Notes under the pieces: model-generated
Database searches by the model: none
The model's input: only the letters and a program-made list of their open reading frames with translations
Told to the model about the DNA's origin: nothing
Shown here: piece after piece, positions 1 to 6,576 of the stretch
Position numbering within the stretch: position 1 is the first letter of the stretch
Layout: every line of letters starts with the position of its first letter
Assembly: GCA_043820985.1 (NCBI GenBank)
Contig: JBDRDH010000094.1
Location: 1-15,230, forward strand
DNA from: JAAYXS01 sp043820985
GTDB taxonomy: Bacteria; Planctomycetota; Phycisphaerae; UBA1845; Fen-1342
Length of the DNA stretch: 15,230 nt
Direction of reading: 5' to 3'
Translations under genes and position numbers: made by a program

Positions 1-37
1 GGGGGACTGGCTATGTAGTTCTTATATCGTGGGGGTG

Positions 38-1255
38 TCATTTTGTCGTCCTCGGTTTCATTCTCTCAGCGCGGCGTTGCTGGTGGTAGGCCTCGTCATA
101 CGGGACGCGGTCGTGCCAGCAGCGGTAGGCGATTTTCACCCAACGGTCCGCGATGCCGCGTAAGGCGGTGTAGTGCGCGATGCCGGCCTTGCGTTTGGTT
201 TGGTAGTCGTCGCGGGCCCAGCAGCCCTCCTTCCGGATCGTGTTGAAGGCGAACCAGAGCCAAGCCTGATGGATGGTTGTGTCGCAGGCGCGTCGCCGAC
301 GAACAGTTCTGTGCTTGCCCGACTGCAGCGTGATCGGGGCGACGCCCCAGCGCGCGGCGACTTCCTGGTGCCCATTCCAACGCCCGCGATCTTCGCCGAA
401 GCCGGCCAGCATGGCGGCGGTCGTGACGGTGCCGGTATTGGGCAGCGAGCGGAAGATGATTGCTTCAGGATGTTCGTCCACAAGTTGCTGGAGCCGCTCA
501 TCAACTTCCGTCAGCCGCTGGTTGAGGGCGCGGATGGTTGTCACGCGATGGCGCACCTCGGCGGCGTGGGCTTCGTTGCGTGCGGCTACCCCGGTCGGGC
601 TGGCGAGTTTGACGGCGACATCGAGCCGGCCGCGCGTAGCCGCGTGCAGTCGCCGCCCTTTTTCCCAGCGGTGCAGCTTGGCGTGGGTCAGTTGGGCGAA
701 GGCATCCGCGGTGGGGAAGGCCTCCAACAGATCGAGCACCCAGTTGCGGTGCAGCGTTCCCGTGGCTTCCAGGCCGTGCGGGTGCCAACGGACCAGGTGG
801 TTCCGCAAACGCTGGATCTGTACGGTGCGCTCCTGGATCAGGTCCTCACGGAGGGCCACCCATTCGCGCAACGCGAGCGTGGCATCACCGTCCGGTTGCA
901 GCGGCCGCAGGTGCACGTGACTGCTGCGCAGGAATTCGGCCATGCTCCACGCGTCGCGGTCGTCATCCTTGAGGCCGGCGGGCGTGAAGCGTTCGCGGGT
1001 GCGTTCGGCCGACTTTGGATTCAGTCCGTAAACCTGGATTCCCAGCCGCAGGAGGCGATCCAGGAGCAGACTGTCATGCAGTTCGATGGCCACGTGTACC
1101 ATGGCCGGGTCCCGGCCATGGGTCAGCAGCCAATCGAGATGACTCAGTCCCGGCTGATCGTGCGTGACCGAGGCACGTTCCAATACGGTTCCCTGGTCAT
1201 CCATGAGAATGACGCGATGACGCTGTTCGGCCCAGTCGATGGCGGCGAAGATCAT
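38..1255 (-). CDS. IS110-family transposase (DEDD recombinase)
   Basis: Recombinase that moves the surrounding element; known IS110 enzymes act with a bridge RNA that pairs with donor and target. The N-terminal RuvC-like half shows the DEDD set: D7 in AIDWAEQRHRV, E58 in VHVAIELHD, then D98 and D101 in GLKDDDRDAW. The C-terminal Transposase_20 half starts near residue 268 (FRSLPNTGTVTTAAMLAGFGE) and has the expected nucleophilic serine S312 in TLQSGKHRTVRRRR. At 405 residues it has normal family length and no internal stop, so it may be active. The frame stays open upstream to 1486, but ATG at 1255 is chosen because AGGAGAAG lies just before it and the family signature begins there; the upstream extension is low-complexity and overlaps the leader hairpins. 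Confidence 0.93.
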   Translation of the reverse strand: MIFAAIDWAEQRHRVILMDDQGTVLERASVTHDQPGLSHLDWLLTHGRDPAMVHVAIELHDSLLLDRLLRLGIQVYGLNPKSAERTRERFTPAGLKDDDRDAWSMAEFLRSSHVHLRPLQPDGDATLALREWVALREDLIQERTVQIQRLRNHLVRWHPHGLEATGTLHRNWVLDLLEAFPTADAFAQLTHAKLHRWEKGRRLHAATRGRLDVAVKLASPTGVAARNEAHAAEVRHRVTTIRALNQRLTEVDERLQQLVDEHPEAIIFRSLPNTGTVTTAAMLAGFGEDRGRWNGHQEVAARWGVAPITLQSGKHRTVRRRRACDTTIHQAWLWFAFNTIRKEGCWARDDYQTKRKAGIAHYTALRGIADRWVKIAYRCWHDRVPYDEAYHQQRRAERMKPRTTK

Positions 1256-1339
1256 GTGCTCTTCTCCTGCCGAACCGTGGTACAATGGCGTTGTCGGCGA
1301 AAGCTGAAGCTTCGGAGCCCCTATTTCGGCCCTCGCAGG

Positions 1340-1490
1340 GCTACTGGCTATCGTCCGTCGCACTCCAGCCGACGGCGCAGACCGAGACAGTCCCCCAAGG
1401 CCGTCGTACAGCTGGGGGGGGTGGTCATGGGCCTGCGTCCGCCGACCACGCGGGTGGGCCGCGGTTCGAGACGGCTCACCCGCCATCGTT
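1340..1490 (-). ncRNA. Candidate IS110 bridge RNA in the transposase leader
   Basis: The non-coding stretch ahead of the transposase holds successive hairpins. CCGTCG/CGACGG pairs at 1355-1360 with 1370-1375. C5 at 1392-1396 faces G8 at 1414-1421. GTGGTC/GACCAC pairs at 1421-1426 with 1444-1449 around a 17-nt loop. GCGGGTG/CACCCGC pairs at 1450-1456 with 1477-1483, with a further inner GCCG/CGGC. In IS110-group elements the bridge RNA is encoded in exactly this place, upstream of the transposase on the same strand, and consists of stem-loops with large internal loops. Structure and position fit; no homology comparison was possible. Exact ends and guide segments are not determined. Confidence 0.45.
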
Positions 1491-1513
1491 TTACCAGTCC
1501 TGGATTTCCCTGC

Positions 1514-1542
1514 TTGGGGACAAATAGGGGGGGGGGTACAAT
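1514..1542 (+). promoter_or_regulatory. Putative promoter of module 1 with G10 spacer
   Basis: TTGGGG (1514-1519) and TACAAT (1537-1542) are separated by 17 nt, of which the last ten are an unbroken G run (1527-1536). TACAAT differs from the sigma-70 -10 consensus at one position. The second module has the same layout, G11 followed directly by ACAAT. If this is a promoter, slippage in the G run would change the spacer length. The -35 candidate lies in sequence not shared with the second module and may belong to the insertion sequence. The assignment rests on consensus and duplication only. Confidence 0.4.
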
Positions 1543-1788
1543 ACTCGCGTACCTCACTTTGCGCGCGACCAGTATGGTTGCCGATCTCAGCACGTGGAGT
1601 ATGGCCTCAGAGTGCGAAGCGCACGGAGTGTGAGCGCATGGCTTCTCTCTGGAAGGCTAGAGGGGGCAACTACGCGACAAACCGCGCGGGCTCCATCGTT
1701 TTCCGAGACCTGCGCGCATCGGGGGAGCGGGGCGCCAACAGAACACAGCCATCTTGTGCAAGTGGACACTCAGAAAGGAAGGTGTGCC
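1543..1788 (+). promoter_or_regulatory. Conserved leader of peptide module 1
   Basis: This stretch of about 245 nt has no supported gene and matches the leader of the second module (4113-4356) along its whole length. The best preserved parts are a 24-nt identical block at 1603-1626 containing the hairpin GTGCGAAGCGCAC (1612-1624), the small dyad ACCAGTATGGT (1568-1578), a TACGCGAC block near 1671, and the ribosome-binding segment TCAGAAAGGAAGGTGTGC just before the start codon. In-frame codons run upstream of the peptide start but their translation is not conserved between the copies, so conservation is at nucleic-acid level. It could be a 5' UTR regulator; its function is unknown. Confidence 0.5.
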
Positions 1789-2214
1789 ATGAAAGTGGTT
1801 CCTGTAACACTCGGATTGATCTCGCTGGGCCTAGCGTCCGTTGCCGGGGCAGCGGCTGGTGAAGCCTGCCTGTTGGCTTGGACCAGCACGTACTGCGTCA
1901 CCAGCGACGATCCCGTCGACTGTATTTGCTTCGGCGCAGCCCCGCCAGTGGAGGGCTATTGCAGCGGCGACTACGAGACGGGGGTGGAGGGCATCTGGAA
2001 TCCCGAGGGGTGCCCTGGAGGGGGCGCGAACTGTACGCTCTTCACGGTATCATTGGAGCGGTGCTCCACCAAGCATCTGTGCCGTCGCGTTGACAACATC
2101 AACCACACGCATTGCTTGAGTACCAGCGACTGCCAACACTGGATATCATACACGTATGCATATAAGTACGAGGAAGCTGGCGGCGTCTGCAACCAGGTGT
2201 ATAAGCCGATCTAG
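1789..2214 (+). CDS. Exported cysteine-rich protein, module 1
   Basis: Family not recognised. The product has 141 residues: a Sec signal peptide (MKVVPVTLGLISLGLASVAG, cleavage probably near AGA-AA at 21-24) and a mature part of about 118 residues with 12 cysteines (27, 36, 45, 47, 58, 75, 82, 92, 98, 109, 115, 134), enough for six disulfides. Motifs shared with the second copy are CLLAW, DCxCFGAxPPxEG, GIWNPxGC, CRRVDNxNHTHCL and a terminal YKPI. There is no lipobox, so it is expected to be soluble in the periplasm or secreted. The start is fixed by GGAAGG seven bases upstream and by loss of similarity between copies before it. The 466-residue gene follows after 83 nt, probably in the same transcript. 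A structural, binding or toxin-like role is possible but nothing in the sequence decides. Confidence 0.85.
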   Translation: MKVVPVTLGLISLGLASVAGAAAGEACLLAWTSTYCVTSDDPVDCICFGAAPPVEGYCSGDYETGVEGIWNPEGCPGGGANCTLFTVSLERCSTKHLCRRVDNINHTHCLSTSDCQHWISYTYAYKYEEAGGVCNQVYKPI

Positions 2215-2297
2215 GATTACGACCCGGAGCTGGAGGCCCATTGACGGCCTGGACATGCCCCCCGCACGCTCGGGGACTCTGACACAGAGGAGATGAC

Positions 2298-3698
2298 ATG
2301 GCGATTCAGTCGATCGTACTTGGGTTGCTTATTGCGCAGCAGGCTGCGTTGAGGCCGCCGGAGGCGCTGCGGAATTTCGCACAGGCCCGCGGGCAACTGC
2401 GTACCGGGCGCATTGCCTGCGTCGTGACCAACGGACCGCGCATCGTCGGGATGCCGGTGCTGCGCTACAGCATGGAGATTGCCAGAAACGGCGACCGGCT
2501 GCACACGTACCTGGGCGACCCGGAGGGCGTCTGGGGCCGAGACATCTACGGCTATCCGATGTTGGCTGGCCAGACGCGCCTCCTGGTGAAACCGGAGGGC
2601 GCCTGGGCCAAGTCCACCTGGAGCTTCAGCGGAACTGTTATTCCGACGTCCAAACTCGATTCCCGGCGGGCGATCTTTCCGGGAGGAATCGTCGATCTGC
2701 GCGTCATCGGTATGGCGCCCGACTGGGACGCCTTGGTCGACCGAAGCGTGGATTCGGTATTGGCGCATGCCACCAGGGAGTGCGCGGGGTATGCCGTCGA
2801 ACGGGACGGCAGCTTGCACCACGTGACAGTCCATTATCCAGATGACCGCACGCTGGTCTACGAGATCGACGCCGCCAAGGGCTGGAACGCGACGCGCATC
2901 AGCGGGTCCAGTGGCGGCAACGAGTGGGAGAGCATCATCGAGCTGCGCGAAACGGGAGGCATCTGGTTTCCGGAGAAAACGACACTGTACATCAACGGCG
3001 CCCCACGCACCGAATGCGTCATCTCCGAAGCGGCGTTCAACTCGCCCGTCGATCCGGTCGCCTGGGAACCGGCTGACATCGGCTTCGAAGTCGGAATGCA
3101 AGTGGAGATCGTGGGCACGCCTCCGGAAGGCAAGGGAAAGTTCTGGGACGGCGAGCAAGGCATTCCATATGACCACCTGCGGGAGCTGCTGCAGTCCGGC
3201 ACACTCCAACGCGGCCCGACGTTTGAGCTCAAGCGGAGCGGCGACTACCGGCAGCCGGGCTCCGACCTCGTCGAGCGCCTGCGTGTATCACCCGGCGTGC
3301 TGGCGTCCTTCGTGTCCACGTGGGAAATGTATGTCGTCGATTTCTGCGATCTGTACGGCCTGAACCGTGAGCAGGTCGGGAAGGCCTACAAGTGCCTGCA
3401 CCGCGCCCAGGACAGGGCCGACCAGTACCTGAGCCGACGCCGACAGGATTTCGCGGAGCTGCAGAAGAAGCGGGCCGATGGCGAGCTTAGCGCGGAGCAG
3501 GCGCAGCAGAGCTTCGATAAGCTGCGCAAACCAGTGGACGACATCTTCGAGAACGAGCTGAAACCGGCCCTGGAGAAGATCCCGACGCAGAAGCAGCGCG
3601 ACGCCGCCGTGGAGCGAAGCAAGAGCCGGATTAATCTCTTCGCCAAGCCGCAGCAACCGGCCCGCAAGCCTCCGGAGCCGTCCGGGAAGCGCCCATAG
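2298..3698 (+). CDS. Exported 466-residue protein, copy A (LolA-like front half, helical C-terminus)
   Basis: Family not firmly recognised. A very short signal peptide (about residues 1-17, IQSIVLGLLIAQQA) is followed by a beta-rich region (about 22-270) of alternating strands such as LRTGRIACVVTNG, MPVLRYSMEIARNGDRLH and AWAKSTWSFSGTV. This resembles LolA-like lipoprotein-carrier folds common among planctomycete exported proteins; that is inference from pattern only. EIDAAKGWNATRISGS (189-204) is identical in all three copies. Residues 355-445 are helical and charged (LNREQV, LSAEQAQQSFDKL) and recall Spy/CpxP-type LTxxQ domains. The tail is rich in K, R and P. GAGGAG precedes the ATG. It lies 83 nt after the cysteine-rich gene, so a pairing of the two products is plausible. 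Its sequence is closer to the third copy than to its tandem neighbour. Confidence 0.88.
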   Translation: MAIQSIVLGLLIAQQAALRPPEALRNFAQARGQLRTGRIACVVTNGPRIVGMPVLRYSMEIARNGDRLHTYLGDPEGVWGRDIYGYPMLAGQTRLLVKPEGAWAKSTWSFSGTVIPTSKLDSRRAIFPGGIVDLRVIGMAPDWDALVDRSVDSVLAHATRECAGYAVERDGSLHHVTVHYPDDRTLVYEIDAAKGWNATRISGSSGGNEWESIIELRETGGIWFPEKTTLYINGAPRTECVISEAAFNSPVDPVAWEPADIGFEVGMQVEIVGTPPEGKGKFWDGEQGIPYDHLRELLQSGTLQRGPTFELKRSGDYRQPGSDLVERLRVSPGVLASFVSTWEMYVVDFCDLYGLNREQVGKAYKCLHRAQDRADQYLSRRRQDFAELQKKRADGELSAEQAQQSFDKLRKPVDDIFENELKPALEKIPTQKQRDAAVERSKSRINLFAKPQQPARKPPEPSGKRP

Positions 3699-3699
3699 C

Positions 3700-3921
3700 C
3701 TGGCGCTCGAGTTGGGCGCCGAGGTCGTGGAGAAGAACCTGGAGCGCGTCGACCTCTACATCGCGGAGGAGGCCTTCCTGACCGGCACCGCCGCCGAGAT
3801 CGTGCCGTTGACCGAGGTGGACCGCCGCCCGATCAACGCCGGCCAGGTCGGCCCGATCACGAAAGACCTGATGGCGGCGTACACCCGCCTCGTCCGCGGC
3901 GACGCCGCACCGCCCGCGTGA
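3700..3921 (+). pseudogene. ilvE: 3' fragment of a branched-chain amino acid aminotransferase gene
   Basis: The frame reads LALELGAEVVEKNLERVDLY and continues EEAFLTGTAAEIVPLTEVDRRPI, GPITKDLMAAYTRLVRG to a TGA at 3919-3921. This is the C-terminal part of class IV PLP aminotransferases of the IlvE type; FLTGTAAE is a cofactor-proximal motif of the family. Only about 73 of roughly 300 residues are present, without start codon or ribosome-binding site, and the fragment begins within a few bases of the stop codon of the preceding gene. The frame is still intact, which suggests recent formation. It cannot encode a working enzyme alone. It is best read as a scar of duplication or recombination; a complete ilvE would be expected elsewhere, perhaps left of the window. 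Confidence 0.8.
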
Positions 3922-3947
3922 CCGGCGTGCCAACCATCGGCGCGTAG

Positions 3948-3969
3948 CGGCCGACCCCCGAGTCGGCCG
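3948..3969 (+). terminator. ilvE: Hairpin downstream of the ilvE fragment
   Basis: CGGCCGAC (3948-3955) pairs perfectly with GTCGGCCG (3962-3969) around a six-base loop, 27 bases after the ilvE stop. There is no T run after it, so it is either a weak or factor-assisted terminator or another hairpin. It probably travelled with the ilvE fragment. The remaining stretch to 4096 has no gene; it holds the 12-bp palindrome AAAACCGGTTTT at 4057-4068. Confidence 0.45.
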
Positions 3970-4082
3970 TCGGAAACAACAGCCATATCCGTTCCACAAC
4001 GATGTAATCGCGACGTGCGGGTTTCCGCCACCCGGGGTCGGCATATCGAGGCAGAAAAAACCGGTTTTACTCACCACGAGTA

Positions 4083-4112
4083 TAGACGCAGCCGCAGGGG
4101 GGGGGGGACAAT
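4083..4112 (+). promoter_or_regulatory. Putative promoter of module 2 with G11 tract
   Basis: An 11-base G run (4097-4107) is followed directly by ACAAT, giving GACAAT as -10 candidate at 4107-4112. TAGACG at 4083-4088 could be a -35 box with an 18-nt spacer. The arrangement duplicates that before module 1, with one more G. Sequence upstream of the G run differs between the two modules, so the shared unit starts at or in the tract. Confidence 0.35.
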
Positions 4113-4356
4113 GCTTACGGACGGTGCCGCCGCGCAACCAGTCTGGTTACCGGGCTTAGTACGTGGATGACGGCCTCAGAGTGCGAAGCGCACGGGGTGT
4201 GAGTGTATGTTCTCTCTGCGTGTCAATCCGGGGCATCTACGCGACGAACCGCACGCGCTGCATCCTGTTCGGAGACATGCGCGCGCATCGGAGGTACTCA
4301 GCGTCAACGGAGTACTGATCTTGTATCGCGTGGACATTCAGAAAGGAAGGTGTGCA
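4113..4356 (+). promoter_or_regulatory. Conserved leader of peptide module 2
   Basis: This is the counterpart of 1543-1788, nearly equal in length. The identical 24-nt block is at 4172-4195, with hairpin GTGCGAAGCGCAC at 4181-4193. The dyad AACCAGTCTGGTT (4136-4148) has longer arms here than in copy 1. The ribosome-binding segment TCAGAAAGGAAGGTGTGC is identical in both. No conserved reading frame is present. Matching length, paired hairpins and preserved blocks suggest a transcribed regulatory leader. Confidence 0.5.
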
Positions 4357-4770
4357 ATGAAATCACTTATTGTGCGAGCAGCGTTGATCTCGCTTGGCCT
4401 GGCGGTCATCTGCGCGGCAGATGGCCCGTGCCTGCTGGCCTGGACCGAATCGTACTGCGGGCCCAACCAGGACGCCGTTGACTGCGTCTGTTTCGGGGCG
4501 AGCCCGCCAATTGAGGGAGCCTGCACCGGCAACTACACGACCAGCGTCTACGGCATATGGAATCCCGTTGGCTGCTCGGGCGGCGACTGCACCACAGCTA
4601 CCGTGCAGAACACTATTTGTACAAGATCATACTACTGTCGGCGCGTTGACAACTTTAACCATACGCACTGCTTGGCGGACAGCGACTGCACGCACTGGCT
4701 AAGCGTCACGCACGCGAACAAGTACACGATAACCTGGAACCTTTGTACCTACAAGTATAAGCCGATCTAG
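4357..4770 (+). CDS. Exported cysteine-rich protein, module 2
   Basis: Paralogue of the product at 1789-2214, with 137 residues. The signal peptide covers about residues 1-21 (MKSLIVRAALISLGLAVICA). The mature part has 12 cysteines (25, 34, 43, 45, 56, 73, 78, 88, 94, 105, 111, 130), all alignable with those of copy 1, while residues between them vary, as in disulfide-held proteins. Shared motifs are CLLAW, DCVCFGASPPIEG, GIWNPVGC, CRRVDNFNHTHCL and the terminal KYKPI. C19 in the signal region does not form a proper lipobox because I, not G/A/S, precedes it. GGAAGG lies before the ATG. The second 466-residue gene starts 92 nt downstream. Function unknown. Confidence 0.85.
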   Translation: MKSLIVRAALISLGLAVICAADGPCLLAWTESYCGPNQDAVDCVCFGASPPIEGACTGNYTTSVYGIWNPVGCSGGDCTTATVQNTICTRSYYCRRVDNFNHTHCLADSDCTHWLSVTHANKYTITWNLCTYKYKPI

Positions 4771-4862
4771 GCAACGGCACAGTCGTGCCCAGGCGACTCG
4801 ATCCCTGCGCATGAACGGTGCGCTGGCGGTTTCCAGGTCCCCGTATCCAGGGAGCTTGAACA

Positions 4863-6263
4863 ATGATCGCGATAGTCATGATTTGCCTGTTGGGCCGATT
4901 CGCGGAACCGGTCAAGCCCGAGGCGCTGCGCAATTTCGAGCACGCCCGGCAAGAACTTCGCACGGGACGTATCTCCTGCATCGTGACCAACGGTCCCAAG
5001 GTCATGTCGATGCCGGTAATGCGCTACGGGATGGAGATCGCCAAGAACGGCGACGTGCTGCACTCGTACGACGGTGACCCCGAGGGCATCTGGAGCCGTG
5101 ACGAGAACGGCTACCCCATGTTGGCCGGAAGCACGCTGCTTCTGGTCGAGAATGACACCGCTTGGCTCAAGCACACCTGGGACTTCGGAGGCACTATTGT
5201 CCCGGACGGCAGCCCGAAATCGAGGCAGCTCGCTGGTTTTCTTGGAGGCATTGTCGACCTCCGGACTCTGGGAATGGCGCCCGACTGGGACGGGCTGGTC
5301 GACCAGACGATCGACTCCATCTTGGACAAGACAACAAGGGACTGTGCCGGCTATTCCACCGAACAGGAGGGCAGCCTGCATCGTGTTATCGTCCACTATG
5401 CGGACGATCGGGTACTGGAGTACGAAATCGACGCAGCCAAGGGCTGGAACGCGACGCGCATCAGCGGCTCCAGTGCCGGCAACGAGTGGGAGAACATCAT
5501 CGAATTGCGCGAAGCGGGAGGTACCTGGTTTCCCGAGCGGACGGCCCTGTACGTCAACGGCAGCCTGCGGACGGAGTGCGTCGTCTCGGAGGCTGCGTTC
5601 AATTCGCCCGGTGACCCCGCGGGCTGGACTGTTGAAGACATCGGCTTCGAGGTCGGAATGTACGTGCACACGTTGGGCCAGGAGAACCCGGAAAGCCGCG
5701 GCAACTTTTGGGACGGCTGCGACGCAATCCCATACGAACAGATGAAGGTGCTGTTTGACTCTGGCGAGCTCAGTCCCGGGCCGACCCTCGAGCTTATGCA
5801 GTCCGGTGACTACGAACAGCCGGGCTCACGACTCGTGAGACGTCTGCGCATTTCCCCCGGCGTGCTGACGTCCTTCCTGTCCACCTGGGAGTTGTACGTC
5901 ATAGATTTCTGCGATTTGCACGGTCTGAACCGAGAGCAGGTCGAGAGGGCCTACAGGTGCCTGCGCGGCGCCCAGGAACGCGGTCACCAATACCTGACCC
6001 GGCGGGCGTCCGACTTCGCGTCGTTGCAGAAGAAGCAAGCCACCGACGAGCTTAGTACCGAGCAGGCGCAGGCGAGGTTTGAGAAGCTGCGCAAACCGGT
6101 CGATGACATCTTCGAAAAAGAACTCAAACCGTGTCTGGAGAAGATCCCCACTCGAGAGCAGCGCGATGGCGCCCTGGAGCGAAGCAAGGACCGAATTCAT
6201 CTCTTCGCCAAGCCGCGGCAACCGAACCGGACGCCTCCCGAGCCGCCCAGGAAACGCCCATAG
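4863..6263 (+). CDS. Exported 466-residue protein, copy B
   Basis: Same length and architecture as copy A, with roughly two thirds identity by eye: short hydrophobic N-terminus (IAIVMICLLG), beta-rich front part, the invariant EIDAAKGWNATRISGS block, a DIGFEVGM segment near 260, and a helical C-terminal part (LNREQVERAYRCL, LSTEQAQARFEKLRKPVDDI) ending in a basic, proline-rich tail. It carries extra cysteines in the middle and C-terminal parts (C8, WDGCDAIP, LKPCLEKIP) not found in copy A. CAGGGAGC precedes the ATG. It follows the second cysteine-rich gene in an apparent two-gene operon. A LolA-like carrier or binding role is only a structural guess. Copies A and C share details that B lacks, such as ALRPPEALRNFA and the KLDSRRAIF segment. 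Confidence 0.88.
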   Translation: MIAIVMICLLGRFAEPVKPEALRNFEHARQELRTGRISCIVTNGPKVMSMPVMRYGMEIAKNGDVLHSYDGDPEGIWSRDENGYPMLAGSTLLLVENDTAWLKHTWDFGGTIVPDGSPKSRQLAGFLGGIVDLRTLGMAPDWDGLVDQTIDSILDKTTRDCAGYSTEQEGSLHRVIVHYADDRVLEYEIDAAKGWNATRISGSSAGNEWENIIELREAGGTWFPERTALYVNGSLRTECVVSEAAFNSPGDPAGWTVEDIGFEVGMYVHTLGQENPESRGNFWDGCDAIPYEQMKVLFDSGELSPGPTLELMQSGDYEQPGSRLVRRLRISPGVLTSFLSTWELYVIDFCDLHGLNREQVERAYRCLRGAQERGHQYLTRRASDFASLQKKQATDELSTEQAQARFEKLRKPVDDIFEKELKPCLEKIPTREQRDGALERSKDRIHLFAKPRQPNRTPPEPPRKRP

Positions 6264-6576
6264 TCTGGCGCGCATCGCCACTCATTCCCGGCCGTCGGTT
6301 GTCAGTTCAGCGGGCAGCCTTGCTTGTTAAAGCCCTCGAAAACATCCTTGAGCGGTTCATGTTCGTCCGGCCTGGCGTTGTTGAACATGACGATCGCTTC
6401 ACTCGCCAGTAAGTCGCACTCCATATCCGCGCCTTGATCCAGTATGGTCTCGGTCAGCCCAATCTCCCGCGCGGCCCAGGGAGAACTCCGGGATCCAGCA
6501 GACCTGGACCGGAGGATAGCTGCCTCCGGGATATGCCAGTATCCTCTGGCGTGGATCGAGACGAAACCGGTCACCC
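6264..6576. other. Intergenic stretch with possible protein remnant
   Basis: No firm gene is seen here. On the minus strand a frame of 90 codons (6574 to 6302, GTG start) ends in a protein-like segment: DMECDLLASEAIVMFNN, then RPDEHEPLKDVFEGFNKQG. Its start would lie only two bases from the start of the divergent membrane-protein gene and it has no recognisable ribosome-binding site, so a decayed 3' remnant is more likely than a live gene. A hairpin CCGGAGG/CCTCCGG (6509-6515 with 6523-6529) has no T run. The first bases after copy B (TCTGGCGC) match those after copy A. Confidence 0.35.

Larger units (their letters stand above)
1..1526 (-). mobile_element. IS110-family insertion sequence (ends not fixed)
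   Basis: The element carries one transposase on the minus strand, a leader of about 270 bp upstream of it, and a short tail (1-37) downstream of its stop codon. IS110 elements usually lack clear terminal inverted repeats and make no target duplication, so the ends cannot be read directly. GGACTGG at 4-10 is the inverse of CCAGTCC at 1494-1500, at nearly equivalent places near both ends, and may be a subterminal repeat. The right limit is taken as the start of the G10 tract at 1527, because from there the sequence matches the leader of the second peptide module at 4097. The left end may lie at or just outside the window. Confidence 0.55.

Noticed and set aside
42..1524. TTTGTC at 42-47 and GACAAA at 1519-1524 as terminal inverted repeats of the insertion sequence
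   Set aside because: The left copy lies inside the transposase coding sequence, so it cannot be an element end.
173..1633. Long plus-strand open frame (486 codons) across the insertion sequence
   Set aside because: It is antisense to the clear IS110 transposase, has no family resemblance, and is explained by high GC content.
1594..1788. N-terminal extension of the first cysteine-rich gene (and 4207-4356 for the second)
   Set aside because: The extensions do not match each other as protein, whereas DNA blocks and the ribosome-binding site before the MK start are conserved.
2217..3209. Minus-strand open frame of 330 codons opposite copy A, with a similar one opposite copy B (4767-5669)
   Set aside because: They recur only because the sense genes are homologous; their composition is that of antisense shadows and there is no ribosome-binding site.
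4411..4413. Cys19 of the second cysteine-rich protein as a lipoprotein cysteine
   Set aside because: The residue before it is isoleucine, not G/A/S, and the first copy has no cysteine there.
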